The notes beneath the pieces were generated by a model, which was not told the DNA's origin, did not search any database, and saw only the letters and a list, made by a program, of their open reading frames with translations. A stretch of DNA of 64,000 bases, taken from the NCBI GenBank assembly GCA_016868775.1, contig VGFT01000006.1, forward strand, positions 62,001 to 126,000, in the 5' to 3' direction. Made by a program: the position numbers and the translations under genes. Origin of the DNA: Bacteroidota bacterium. Lineage in GTDB: Bacteria; Bacteroidota; Bacteroidia; Chitinophagales; Chitinophagaceae. The number at the start of each line of letters is the position of its first letter. Positions within the stretch are counted from its first letter, which is position 1. Below are positions 33,862 through 43,761 of the stretch, piece after piece.

Positions 33862-35037
33862 CTAAATTGCTGAGGCAACTTTTATAAAGGCTTCAATCGC
33901 CCGATCCAAATGATGCATTTCATGTGCCGCGCTAAGCTGTACCCGAATCCGAGCCTGGCCTTTGGCAACAACGGGGTAGAAAAATCCGACCACATAAATA
34001 CCTTCCTCCAAAAGTCGAGCGGCCATGGTCTGGGCCTTAACGGCATCGTAGAGCATGATGGGAACGATGGGATGGTCGCCGGGCTTGATGTCGAACCCAG
34101 CCTCAGTCATCTTAGATCGGAAATATTTCATGTTGCGCTCCAATTTATCACGCAGATCGGTTGTTTCCGTGAGCATATCCAATACTGCAATAGAGGCGCC
34201 CACGATCGAGGGGGCCAGGGTGTTGCTGAACAGATAGGGACGCGAACGCTGCCGAAGGATCTCGATGATCTCCTTTCTTCCGGAGGTAAATCCGCCGGAA
34301 GCACCACCGAGTGCTTTTCCTAAGGTGCCGGTAATGATGTCGATCTTACCCATCACGCCGCGGTATTCGTGGGTACCACGACCGGTCTTTCCTAAAAAAC
34401 CGGAGGAATGACACTCATCGATCATCACGATGGCATCGTATTGTTCGGCAAGGGGGACGATCTTGTCGAGCTGCGCGATCGTACCATCCATGCTGAATGA
34501 TCCATCGGTGACAATGATTCGACTCCTGCATCCGGCCGTCTCTTTCAGTTTTGCTTCCAGATCGTCCATGTTGTTGTGCTCGTACCGATAGCGTTGCGCC
34601 TTACACAACCGAACACCATCGATAATGGAAGCATGGTTCAGGGCATCGGAGATAATCGCATCCTGCTCATTGAACAAGGGTTCAAATACACCGCCGTTCG
34701 CATCGAAGGCCGCGGCATAAAGAATTGTATCCTCGGTACCCAAAAAGGCTGAGATCTTTTCTTCGAGTTCCTTGTGTATGTCCTGCGTACCACAAATGAA
34801 TCTTACACTGCTCATCCCAAATCCACGCTGGTCGATGGCGCGGTGGGCGGCTTCGATCACGCTGGGGTGACTCGACAAACCCAAATAATTATTGGCGCAG
34901 AAGTTCAGTACGGTCTTTCCGCCCACAAGAATCTCGGGGCCTTGCGGACTTTCAATGATGCGTTCAGTCTTGAATAATCCCGCCTCGCGGATTTCACTCA
35001 GTTCAATACGCAGTCTTTCAACAATGGCCTCGTTCAT
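33862..35037 (-). CDS. kbl: Glycine C-acetyltransferase (2-amino-3-ketobutyrate CoA ligase)
   Basis: Kbl is a PLP enzyme that cleaves 2-amino-3-ketobutyrate with CoA to glycine and acetyl-CoA, the second step of threonine breakdown. The start at 35037 (MNEAIVERLRIELSEIREAG) gives 391 residues, the family length; an upstream in-frame ATG adds 15 residues overlapping the promoter. Visible motifs are NFCANNYLGLSSHP, FICGTQDIHKELE, MIDECHSSGFLG and the PLP-lysine loop GTLGKALGGASGG. No threonine dehydrogenase gene is adjacent. A related alpha-oxoamine synthase activity cannot be fully excluded, but similarity to Kbl is strong throughout. Confidence 0.93.
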   Translation of the reverse strand: MNEAIVERLRIELSEIREAGLFKTERIIESPQGPEILVGGKTVLNFCANNYLGLSSHPSVIEAAHRAIDQRGFGMSSVRFICGTQDIHKELEEKISAFLGTEDTILYAAAFDANGGVFEPLFNEQDAIISDALNHASIIDGVRLCKAQRYRYEHNNMDDLEAKLKETAGCRSRIIVTDGSFSMDGTIAQLDKIVPLAEQYDAIVMIDECHSSGFLGKTGRGTHEYRGVMGKIDIITGTLGKALGGASGGFTSGRKEIIEILRQRSRPYLFSNTLAPSIVGASIAVLDMLTETTDLRDKLERNMKYFRSKMTEAGFDIKPGDHPIVPIMLYDAVKAQTMAARLLEEGIYVVGFFYPVVAKGQARIRVQLSAAHEMHHLDRAIEAFIKVASAI

Positions 35038-35051
35038 ACTGTATCTTTTTA

Positions 35052-35059
35052 CAAATATA
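35052..35059 (-). promoter_or_regulatory. -7 box of kbl
   Basis: The minus strand reads TATATTTG, an exact TAnnTTTG match, ending 14 bases before the kbl ATG at 35037. It supports 35037 as the start, because the longer version would begin upstream of this box. Confidence 0.5.
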
Positions 35060-35064
35060 AATAG

Positions 35065-35093
35065 AGGTTTAGGGAACAGCATTTAGAGTTTAG
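35065..35093. repeat. GTTTAGGG-type repeat, single arm
   Basis: AGGTTTAGGGAACAGCATTT and AGAGTTTAG match the left arms of the copies at 20388, 33755 and 55765. No complementary arm follows; unrelated palindromes take its place. Confidence 0.55.
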
Positions 35094-35105
35094 TACCAAG
35101 CGGAC

Positions 35106-35160
35106 ACCCGCCTTCGCCAAGGCTTCGGCGGGTAATGTCGGACATTTGACATCCGACATT
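35106..35160. terminator. Two adjacent palindromes between acs and kbl
   Basis: The first pairs ACCCGCC (35106) with GGCGGGT (35127-35133) around a partly self-complementary centre. The second pairs AATGTCGGA (35134-35142) with TCCGACATT (35152-35160). They lie just after the acs stop on the minus strand and may end its transcript. Confidence 0.5.
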
Positions 35161-35162
35161 GG

Positions 35163-37085
35163 TCATTCGACTGCTCCCTCAACAATCTCCCTCACCACCC
35201 CCGGATCAAGAAGTGTACTGGTATCTCCTAAATGCTGCGTTTCTCCTTCCGCAATCTTTCGCAAGATGCGGCGCATGATCTTACCGCTACGGGTTTTGGG
35301 GAGTCCGCTTACGAATTGGATCTTGTCGGGTTTGGCGATGGGACCAATCACGCGGGCAACGGTTTGTAAAATATCTTTTCGGGTATGCTCGGCATCCTGA
35401 TGAAAATGCGAAACGATCACGTACGCATAGATGCCCTGTCCCTTGATATCATGCGGAAAGCCCACCACGGCACTCTCTACCACACCCGCATGGGCGTTGA
35501 TGGCATTTTCCACTTCGGCCGTGCCGATACGGTGACCACTTACATTTAGTACATCATCCACTCGACCCGTGATCCGAAAATTTCCGCTGGCATCCTGCAA
35601 GGCCCCATCACCCGTGAAATATAAATTTTCATAGGTGGCAAAATAATTTTGTCGGCATCGCTCGTGATCACCATAAGTCGTGCGCAAGATCGAGGGCCAG
35701 GGCGATTGAATACAGAGATTGCCTTTCAGCAACCCATTTTCGTCGCGCTCCCGAACTGGTACGCCTTTATCATCCACTAAAATCGGTTTAACACCGGGCA
35801 TGGGCAAAGTGGCCCAGGCAGGTTTGGACGGCGTGATACCGGCCAGATTAGAAATCAAAACGCCCCCAGTTTCTGTTTGCCACCAGGTATCCACAATCGG
35901 GCAACGTTTTTTTCCAATGTGTTCATTATACCAATGCCAGGCTTCTTCATTGATGGGCTCACCTACCGTTCCGAGTACCTGCAAAGAAGAAAGATCTTTT
36001 CCTTCCAACGGGGCGTTGCCAAATCCCATCAGGCTTCGGATGGCAGTGGGCGCGGTGTACAGGATGTTGACTTTGTATTTATCAATGATATCCCAAAAAC
36101 GTCCGGCATCGGGCCAGGTGGGAACACCCTCAAATAGCAGGGTGGTGGCGCCGGCGCTAAGCGGACCATATAAAATATAACTATGCCCCGTGATCCAACC
36201 GATGTCGGCCGTGCAAAAATGAATTTGTCCGGGTTGGTATTGAAAAACATTTAAGAACGTATAGTTGGTCCACACCATATACCCCGCCGAACTATGCACC
36301 ACGCCCTTGGGTTTTCCGGTGCTGCCCGATGTATACAAAATGAATAAAGGGTCTTCGGCTTCCATGGTTTCGGCCGGAACATGACAAGAGGCAGAAACTT
36401 TTTCCATTTCTTCCTCCCACCAGACGTCTCTTCCACTTATCATCGAAACGGCTGTACCTGTTCGTGTATAAACGATCACACGTTTGACTGTATCGTTGCC
36501 TACTAGCGCATCATCGATCACAGATTTTAGAGGAATATCTTTTGCTCCTCGGTACGCACCATCGCACGTTATGATATATGCAGCTTGCGCATCAGTGAGT
36601 CGATCCGCAATGCTCTGAGCCGAGAAGCCCCCGAAGATCACGCTGTGAATGGCCCCGATCCGCGCACAAGCCAGTACTGCAATGGCGAGTTCCGGAACCA
36701 TGCCCATGTAAATACAGACGCGATCGCCTTTTTTTACACCGTTGTTGAGAAGGACTTGTGCAAACCGACAAACCAGCTGATGAAGTTGTTGATAGGTGAT
36801 CGTACGAGCCGCTTCATTCGGATCGTTTGGTTCCCAGAGAATAGCGGGCTGATCGGCTTTGTCCGACAAATGCCGATCCAGACAATTTTTCGTGATGTTG
36901 AGTTGGGCCCCCTCGAACCAGCGCACCCGGGGTTCGGAGAAATTCCATTGCAACACGCGATCCCATTTTTTCTTCCAGACGAAATGGTCGGCGATGAAGG
37001 ACCAAAATCCTTCCGGATCGTCCAGACTGCGTTGGTAATCGGATTGATATTGCTCGATCGAGCGGATCTGATAAGGATGGTGCAT
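35163..37085 (-). CDS. acs: Acetyl-CoA synthetase
   Basis: Acs activates acetate to acetyl-CoA through acetyl-AMP. The start at 37085 (MHHPYQIRSIEQYQSDYQRS) gives 640 residues. Motifs are YTSGSTGKPKGVVHS for ATP binding, VDTWWQTETGG, the YFTGDGA adenylation loop, and KTRSGKIMRRILRKI with the catalytic Lys, which in relatives is inactivated by acetylation. The gene is divergent from a carboxylate:proton symporter gene starting at 37135, with 49 bases between. The pair suggests coordinated uptake and activation of acetate or propionate. Confidence 0.95.
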   Translation of the reverse strand: MHHPYQIRSIEQYQSDYQRSLDDPEGFWSFIADHFVWKKKWDRVLQWNFSEPRVRWFEGAQLNITKNCLDRHLSDKADQPAILWEPNDPNEAARTITYQQLHQLVCRFAQVLLNNGVKKGDRVCIYMGMVPELAIAVLACARIGAIHSVIFGGFSAQSIADRLTDAQAAYIITCDGAYRGAKDIPLKSVIDDALVGNDTVKRVIVYTRTGTAVSMISGRDVWWEEEMEKVSASCHVPAETMEAEDPLFILYTSGSTGKPKGVVHSSAGYMVWTNYTFLNVFQYQPGQIHFCTADIGWITGHSYILYGPLSAGATTLLFEGVPTWPDAGRFWDIIDKYKVNILYTAPTAIRSLMGFGNAPLEGKDLSSLQVLGTVGEPINEEAWHWYNEHIGKKRCPIVDTWWQTETGGVLISNLAGITPSKPAWATLPMPGVKPILVDDKGVPVRERDENGLLKGNLCIQSPWPSILRTTYGDHERCRQNYFATYENLYFTGDGALQDASGNFRITGRVDDVLNVSGHRIGTAEVENAINAHAGVVESAVVGFPHDIKGQGIYAYVIVSHFHQDAEHTRKDILQTVARVIGPIAKPDKIQFVSGLPKTRSGKIMRRILRKIAEGETQHLGDTSTLLDPGVVREIVEGAVE

Positions 37086-37134
37086 ACGAGTAGGTTCGGT
37101 CGGGATGTATAAAATTATCAACTATCTTTCGGAA

Positions 37135-38475
37135 ATGGGACATTCTTCCATCCGTCGCATCATTGCCGCCTCCTCGGTGGGTACGATGATCGAGTGGTAT
37201 GATTTCTACATTTTCGGGATGCTGGCCAAGACGATCTCCGTCGAATTTTTTCCGGCAGGCAATCCTACCGCTGCCTTACTGAGCACCCTGGCCATTTTTG
37301 CGGCCGGCTTCATCGTGCGCCCCTTCGGTGCACTCGTGTTCGGTCGGTTGGGCGATAAAGTCGGTCGCAAATACACCTTTCTGCTGACCTTGGTGCTCAT
37401 GGGCGGCTCCACCTTTCTAATCGGATGCGTACCGGGTTATCGAAGCATCGGACTACTCGCGCCGGTATTGGTGTTGTTGTTGCGGTTGATACAGGGTCTC
37501 GCCCTCGGCGGCGAATACGGCGGTGCCGCCACCTATGTAGCCGAACATGCCCCCTCAAACAAGAGAGGATATTATACAAGTTGGATACAGACTACCGCCA
37601 CGCTGGGATTGTTTCTGGCGCTCGGGGTCATCTTGCTTGTGAGATCCAGTATGCCGGAAGCCAACTTCACCCCGGAGTGGGGTGGCTGGCGTTATCCATT
37701 TTGGATCTCGTTGCTCCTGGTGGGTGTATCGATCTATATCCGACTGAACATGTCCGAATCGCCCTTGTTTGCGGAATTGAAATCGACCGGAAAGACCTCT
37801 GTCAATCCGCTTAGAGAATCATTTCAACACCGGGCCAATTTCAAAATGGTCTTGCTGGCGCTTTTTGGCGCTGTGATGGGCGAAGGGGTGGTTTGGTATA
37901 CGGGACAATTCTACGCTCAAAGTTTTTTGGAGACCAAATGTAAATTGGATTTTGAGCAAAGTCGAACTATTCTCCTCTGGGCCATTGCCGGTGCCACGCC
38001 CTTCTTTGTTTTGTTTGGATGGCTGAGCGACCGGGTCGGCAGAAAATGGATCCTGATGACGGGCATGTTGTTAGCGGTGCTGACGTATCGTCCCATCTTC
38101 GGATATTTTTTGGAAAACAGTATAGCATTGAACCCGGATGCGACGGTGATCACGCTGCCGAATGAAATGTATTGGCGATTTGTGGGCTTGGTATTCCTGC
38201 TCATTTTATATGTAACGATGGTATACGGACCGATCGCGGCGTTTCTGGTTGAGTTATTCCCGACCCGGATCCGATACACGTCGATGAGTTTGCCTTATCA
38301 CATCGGCAATGGGGTTTTTGGCGGGTTGGTTCCGTTCATCGGACTGTTGTTGAGCACGTCGTTTCCGGGAGATCCGCTGGTGGGACTTTGGTATCCGATC
38401 TCCATTACCGCTCTTTGTTTGGTGATCGGTGTGCTTTATCTCGATAATAAAAAAGACGAGACCGTAATGGATTGA
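37135..38475 (+). CDS. MFS transporter, metabolite:H+ symporter (MHS) family
   Basis: The inner-membrane protein has twelve predicted helices. The start at 37135 gives MGHSSIRRIIAASSVGTMIE followed by WYDFYIFG, the typical MHS N-terminus; the ATG at 37105 would add ten residues that precede the promoter-like TATCTTTC box at 37123-37130. The loop GRLGDKVGRKYTF and the repeat GWLSDRVGRKWIL are the MFS motif A copies. RLIQGLALGGEYGGAATYVAE is also typical. MHS members carry carboxylates, proline/betaine or shikimate. The divergent acs gene favours acetate or another short carboxylate; this is inference. Confidence 0.87.
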   Translation: MGHSSIRRIIAASSVGTMIEWYDFYIFGMLAKTISVEFFPAGNPTAALLSTLAIFAAGFIVRPFGALVFGRLGDKVGRKYTFLLTLVLMGGSTFLIGCVPGYRSIGLLAPVLVLLLRLIQGLALGGEYGGAATYVAEHAPSNKRGYYTSWIQTTATLGLFLALGVILLVRSSMPEANFTPEWGGWRYPFWISLLLVGVSIYIRLNMSESPLFAELKSTGKTSVNPLRESFQHRANFKMVLLALFGAVMGEGVVWYTGQFYAQSFLETKCKLDFEQSRTILLWAIAGATPFFVLFGWLSDRVGRKWILMTGMLLAVLTYRPIFGYFLENSIALNPDATVITLPNEMYWRFVGLVFLLILYVTMVYGPIAAFLVELFPTRIRYTSMSLPYHIGNGVFGGLVPFIGLLLSTSFPGDPLVGLWYPISITALCLVIGVLYLDNKKDETVMD

Positions 38476-38478
38476 AAA

Positions 38479-38748
38479 ATGAATACAGTTAAACGATATT
38501 TCGGATGGATCTGGATGCTGTTGGGACCGCTAGTGATCTACGGACTGGTGGATGCGGCAACTCGATATATTGATTTGAGCGGACAAAAAGACATCAACAA
38601 TCCGGTGGTGTGGATCATCATCGTCGGCATCTTCACGCCCATTGCGATCGGACTGATGATCTTTGGTTGGTATGCCTGGAAGGGGGATTATGATCGTATC
38701 CCTCACTCGGCTGCCGAGCTTGAAGAAGACCCAACACGGCGTAGGTAG
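38479..38748 (+). CDS. Small two-helix membrane protein downstream of the MHS transporter
   Basis: This 89-residue protein has two membrane helices (about residues 8-26 and 44-66) and a charged C-terminal tail (DYDRIPHSAAELEEDPTRRR). It starts 3 bases after the transporter stop, so it is almost certainly translated with it and may be an accessory subunit. Its last 46 bases overlap the 3' end of nhaA on the other strand. No known family was recognised with confidence. Confidence 0.75.
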   Translation: MNTVKRYFGWIWMLLGPLVIYGLVDAATRYIDLSGQKDINNPVVWIIIVGIFTPIAIGLMIFGWYAWKGDYDRIPHSAAELEEDPTRRR

Positions 38749-39872
38749 AGGAGTCCCACTACGGCTGCCAATAACGACGCCGTAAGAATGGCGATCTTGG
38801 AATCGTTTATCATCTGAATGTCTTCAAAAGCCAACAAGGTGATGAAGATCGACATCGTAAATCCGATTCCGGCCAACATACCGGCGCCCAGCAATTGTTT
38901 CCAACTGACTTGATTGGGGAGTGCGCCCCAACCCGATTTGACCGAGAGCCAGCAAAAGCTCAGGATGCCGATCGGTTTTCCGAGGAAGAGTCCGCCAATG
39001 ATCCCCAAACTATTCAAGGATAATAAGCTGTTGTAAAAAGCGGGTTCAAGTGGGATGCCTGTGTTGGCCAAGGCGAACAGGGGTATGATCCCGAAGGCAA
39101 CCGGATAATGCAAGGCATGTTGGAGTCGGTATGAAGGGGATTCTTTGCCGGTTCCGCCGAAGGGGATCGCAAAAGCCAGCAGGACCCCGCTGATGGTGGC
39201 GTGTACGCCGGATTCGTGCAAAAAATACCACATGAATGCGCCGGGGATCAAAAAGAAGATCAAGCGTCGCATACCAAATTTTCCGAGCAGGTATAAAGAG
39301 ATGAAAATGCCGAGGGCGATGAACAGATCTGGTAGAGAAAGTTCTTGGGTATAGAATACGGCGATAACAAGAATAGCACCGAGATCATCAATGATCGCGA
39401 GGGCAGTTAAAAATATCTTCAGTGAAAGGGGGACTGATTTTCCCGCAAGCGACAATATGCCAAGGGCAAAGGCGATGTCGGTGGCCATGGGAATTCCGAA
39501 ACCGGCGGCGGCGGGGCTTCCCTGATTAAGTGCGAAATGGATGGCAGCCGGAACGAGCATACCGCCCAGTGCGGCCACGATGGGAAGGATGGCTTGTTTA
39601 GGAGAGGATAGTTCTCCGATATAGATCTCGCGCTCGATCTCGAGTCCGACCAGTAAAAAAAACACCGCCATGAGTCCGTCGTTGATCCAGAACTCCAGCG
39701 AATAAGGTCCGATCCTGGTCTCCCAAAGGTGGTGATAGGCGGTTCCCCAGGCCGAGTTTGCCAAAAGCAGGGAAAGGAGGGTGCAGCCGATCAGGAGAAT
39801 GCCGGAGGACTTCTCGCTATGGAAGAAATCGCTGAATAATCCCCTCAAACTGGCCTTTTGTTTAGCACTCAA
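38703..39872 (-). CDS. nhaA: Na+/H+ antiporter NhaA
   Basis: NhaA exchanges two protons for one sodium ion across the inner membrane and protects against salt and alkali. The 389-residue protein has the expected eleven to twelve helices, the PMATDIAFALGIL segment, the ion-binding Asp pair in ALAIIDDLGAILVIA and FLLVGLEIEREIYIGELSSP. The start is TTG at 39872: no ATG precedes conserved sequence and an in-frame TAA lies nine bases upstream. The gene converges on and overlaps the small membrane protein gene by 46 bases. Confidence 0.95.
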   Translation of the reverse strand: MSAKQKASLRGLFSDFFHSEKSSGILLIGCTLLSLLLANSAWGTAYHHLWETRIGPYSLEFWINDGLMAVFFLLVGLEIEREIYIGELSSPKQAILPIVAALGGMLVPAAIHFALNQGSPAAAGFGIPMATDIAFALGILSLAGKSVPLSLKIFLTALAIIDDLGAILVIAVFYTQELSLPDLFIALGIFISLYLLGKFGMRRLIFFLIPGAFMWYFLHESGVHATISGVLLAFAIPFGGTGKESPSYRLQHALHYPVAFGIIPLFALANTGIPLEPAFYNSLLSLNSLGIIGGLFLGKPIGILSFCWLSVKSGWGALPNQVSWKQLLGAGMLAGIGFTMSIFITLLAFEDIQMINDSKIAILTASLLAAVVGLLYLRRVGSSSSSAAE

Positions 39873-39997
39873 GGTTGTTTAGTTTTAAAAATTTAAGACG
39901 ATCGGCAGGAATTCATCTAAAAAAATGTAAAAATTCCTGATTTCGCAAGTTCCGAACCTGCTGGCGGACTGCCAAGGTATATTTTCGCGGCGTGAAA

Positions 39998-40270
39998 ATG
40001 AAAGCTTTTATAGCCTTTATTGTCTTGGCAATGACGCTGATTATGCCGGCTGCGCAGGCGCTGATGCCTGAGCCGGAGGTGAGCGTGTTCATTGTTGATG
40101 AGGAGAAAGGAAATGACAGCAAAAAATTATTCAGCCCTACAGAGGAACATTTACCCACCTTTCCTCACTTGGAATTTGTAGAGACCCTTATGGTTGATCT
40201 GGGCTCGATCAGTCAATTACCTGTTGACCGGGCTGTTGAATTCACAACTCCCCCTCCAGATTTTTGTTGA
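39998..40270 (+). CDS. Small exported protein of unknown function
   Basis: The 90-residue protein begins with a clear signal peptide (MKAFIAFIVLAMTLIMPAAQ), with a possible alternative GTG start at 39992. The mature part is acidic and ends TTPPPDFC with a terminal Cys. No family was recognised. It lies upstream of debris from an ABC transporter gene, so it may have belonged to an operon that has since decayed. Confidence 0.55.
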   Translation: MKAFIAFIVLAMTLIMPAAQALMPEPEVSVFIVDEEKGNDSKKLFSPTEEHLPTFPHLEFVETLMVDLGSISQLPVDRAVEFTTPPPDFC

Positions 40271-40330
40271 TGGTTACGGCGTCCGATCTTCAAAAAGGTC
40301 GGTCATCTCCTCTCACCTCAACAAAAAATT

Positions 40331-40617
40331 ATGAACCGAAATATAAGTCCGGTTGCCCGTATCTGACAACTGATTCGTGCGGAACGATCTACATTCAGCT
40401 CCATTTATTTTTACGCGATCCTGGCCGGATTGATTCAACTTTCGTTGCCGGTAGGGATTCAGAGCATCATCAACTTCGTGTTGGGGGGTACCTTCTCCAC
40501 CTCATTGGTTATACTGATCATCGCAGTTGTGGCGGGGGTGCTGGTCACTGGCTTGATGTACATTAACCAGATGAAGCTGATCGAGAAGATCCAGCAAACA
40601 TTGTTCGTCCGCTACGC
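40331..40617 (+). pseudogene. 5' remnant of an ABC exporter gene (membrane domain)
   Basis: From ATG 40331 the frame reads MNRNISPVARI, then TGA (40364-40366), then LIRAERSTFSSIYFYAILAG and hydrophobic sequence (LSLPVGIQSIINFVLGGTFS; LIIAVVAGVLVTGLMYINQM) up to IQQTLFVRYA. This matches the start of the membrane domain of an ABC exporter of Bacteroidota. Only about 95 codons remain of some 550-700. The TGA probably replaces a TGG Trp codon. After about 40617 the frame loses its character and no ATPase domain follows. The gene is broken by both a nonsense change and loss of most of its length. Confidence 0.65.
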
Positions 40618-40777
40618 GCAAGGGATTGGAACAAACCTCTACCCAGGCTGTCGGTTCCTCGGAAGAGGAGCGGGTAGCAAATGCGGGCTGCAGGGTGAGC
40701 ATGCAGAGCAAGAGCACCTGCACCAGTGCAGATGCCTGGCGCAATAGCTTTCGAAAAAAATCAAATCGGCCACTCAT
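40617..40777 (-). pseudogene. Possible 5' remnant of an exported-protein gene, opposite strand
   Basis: Reading leftwards from 40777 the minus strand encodes MSGRFDFFRKLLRQASALVQ and a hydrophobic stretch ending LTLQPAFA, a plausible signal peptide, then about 20 residues more. The frame continues to 40502, but that part is antisense to the ABC remnant. The two remnants seem joined tail to tail near 40617, as a deletion or inversion scar would leave. The mature protein cannot be identified. From 40271 to 40901 nothing else was found. Confidence 0.35.
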
Positions 40778-40901
40778 AATTCGCGAATGTACTCAGTTTC
40801 AGGCAAGAATCGGATGACCGGCGCAAATTAACAAGAAGCCGACAATACTTCCTGTCTCAAGCCGTTTCCTAAAACTCCGTCCCTTTTGGTAGGTTTGCCA
40901 T

Positions 40902-41822
40902 ATGTCCATCCGCCTCCACTCCCTCACGAAACGCTTTGGCACCCAAACAGCGGTGAACAGGATCTCCTTTGAGGTGAACCGCGGAGAGATCGTAGGCTTC
41001 CTGGGCCCCAACGGCGCCGGGAAATCCACCACCCTCAAAATGATCACCGGCTATCTTTCGCCCGACGTGGGCCACATCGAGGTCGGTAGCATTGATGTAG
41101 CAGATGACCCGCTGTCCATCCGAAAAAAGATTGGCTACCTCCCCGAACTTAATCCCCTGTACTACGACCTCTATGTGCGCGAATACCTGCAGTTCATCGC
41201 CGAAGCGCACGACATAAAAAAGATAAACGCCCGTATCGAAGAAGTGATCGAAATCGTCGGACTCACCAAAGAAGCCCACAAACGCATCGGCGCGCTGTCG
41301 AAAGGATATAAGCAACGCGTGGGACTCGCCGCAGCACTCCTGCATGACCCGGAGGTGTTGATACTCGATGAACCCACGACCGGACTCGACCCCAACCAGA
41401 TCCAGGAGATCCGGGAAGTGATCCGCCAGCAAGGAAAAAATAAAACCGTACTCTTCTCCTCGCATATTCTATCCGAAGTGGAAGCGATCTGTCAGCGCGT
41501 GATCATCATCCACCAAGGCAACCTGGTGGCCAATGATACCTTGGAAAATATTCGAAAAGGCCAAGGCCATCCGGTTGTAACCGTGCAATTCCGGGAAGAC
41601 GTATCCCCGGAAAAATGGAAATCATTGTCGGGATTGATCCACTTCACCCGATCCGGAACGAACGAGTGGCAGTTCGAAACCAACAATGCGGATGCCCTGC
41701 AGAAACAAATCCTCCAACTCGCTTTGCAGGAAGGGCTTAACATTGTTTCTTTGCAAATCGAAAATCGACGCCTCGAGTCGATTTTCCGCTCACTGACAAG
41801 TGCCGATTCTAGAACGACTTAA
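40902..41822 (+). CDS. gldA: GldA-type ABC transporter ATP-binding protein
   Basis: This is the ATPase of an ABC transporter, resembling GldA of the gliding-motility machinery. Walker A is GPNGAGKST, the signature LSKGYKQRVGL, Walker B VLILDEPTTGLDP and the H-loop SSHILSE. The C-terminal region ends with RRLESIFRSLT, the typical GldA ending. At 306 residues it is full length. The membrane partners GldF and GldG are not in the window. A TAGGTTTG box ends four bases before the ATG, suggesting a very short leader. eno follows after 9 bases. Confidence 0.85.
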   Translation: MSIRLHSLTKRFGTQTAVNRISFEVNRGEIVGFLGPNGAGKSTTLKMITGYLSPDVGHIEVGSIDVADDPLSIRKKIGYLPELNPLYYDLYVREYLQFIAEAHDIKKINARIEEVIEIVGLTKEAHKRIGALSKGYKQRVGLAAALLHDPEVLILDEPTTGLDPNQIQEIREVIRQQGKNKTVLFSSHILSEVEAICQRVIIIHQGNLVANDTLENIRKGQGHPVVTVQFREDVSPEKWKSLSGLIHFTRSGTNEWQFETNNADALQKQILQLALQEGLNIVSLQIENRRLESIFRSLTSADSRTT

Positions 41823-43121
<1,299 letters not shown>

Positions 43122-43129
43122 ACCCTGCC

Positions 43130-43447
43130 ATGAAACAACTTTTCGACCGCATTCCGGACTGGGTCAAAAACAAATTTCTGCTCTCCGGAGTGGCCTTTTT
43201 GGTAGTGATCTTGTTCCTCGATCGAAATGATCTGTTCACCCAAATGGACCGGGCCCGGGAACTGAATAATCTCGAAAAATCCAAACAGTATTACCGCGAG
43301 GAGACCTCCAAGCAGAAAAAAGAACTGGAAGCCCTGAAAAATGACCCGGCCGCCCTGGAAAAATTTGCCCGGGAGAAATATCTGATGAATAAAGACGATG
43401 AGGACCTGTTCCTGATCCCGGAAAAGAAAGAGACGCCCGCACAATAA
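43130..43447 (+). CDS. FtsB/DivIC-family septum formation protein
   Basis: This 105-residue bitopic protein has a membrane helix near residues 17-33 (LLSGVAFLVVILF). A coiled coil (YYREETSKQKKELEALKNDP) follows, ending in the family motif LEKFAREKYLMNKDDEDLFLIP. In characterised bacteria FtsB links FtsL and FtsQ in the divisome. It starts 8 bases after eno, an arrangement also known from other phyla. Confidence 0.86.
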   Translation: MKQLFDRIPDWVKNKFLLSGVAFLVVILFLDRNDLFTQMDRARELNNLEKSKQYYREETSKQKKELEALKNDPAALEKFAREKYLMNKDDEDLFLIPEKKETPAQ

Positions 43448-43494
43448 TTGCCCCGAACAGCCGTTTTTATGGGGAACCACCCAAGTGGCCCCCG

Positions 43495-43731
43495 ATGAAA
43501 CAAGTTTTTACCCCCGAAGACCTATTGGAATACCTCTACAAAGAAACCGATCCGGTTCGAACCCAGTCCATTGAAGAGGCCTTGGAAACGGATTGGACGC
43601 TTCGGGAAAAATTGACCGTTTTGCAAGCTTCCCGACAGCGGCTGGACCGTCTGATCGAATCGCCACGCACTGAAACCATTCTGCGTATCCTGAACTATGC
43701 CCGGCAGGAAAAAGTATCCACTCACTCCTAG
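43495..43731 (+). CDS. Small conserved hypothetical protein (78 aa)
   Basis: The helical 78-residue protein has no signal or membrane segment. The sequence TPEDLLEYLYKETDPVRTQS followed by ALETDWTLREKLTVLQASRQ resembles the N-terminal cytoplasmic segment of anti-sigma-like proteins in its acidic, Leu-rich helices, but no family was assigned. It follows the FtsB-like gene by 47 bases and precedes nth by 30, on the same strand. Confidence 0.7.
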   Translation: MKQVFTPEDLLEYLYKETDPVRTQSIEEALETDWTLREKLTVLQASRQRLDRLIESPRTETILRILNYARQEKVSTHS

Positions 43732-43761
43732 GCTTCCCCTTTCTTCCCTGTATTTTCGGGC

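Noticed and set aside
39992-40566. A gene running from 40264 to 40566
   Set aside because: It has no signal, domain or codon-usage support and overlaps the ABC exporter remnant in another frame.
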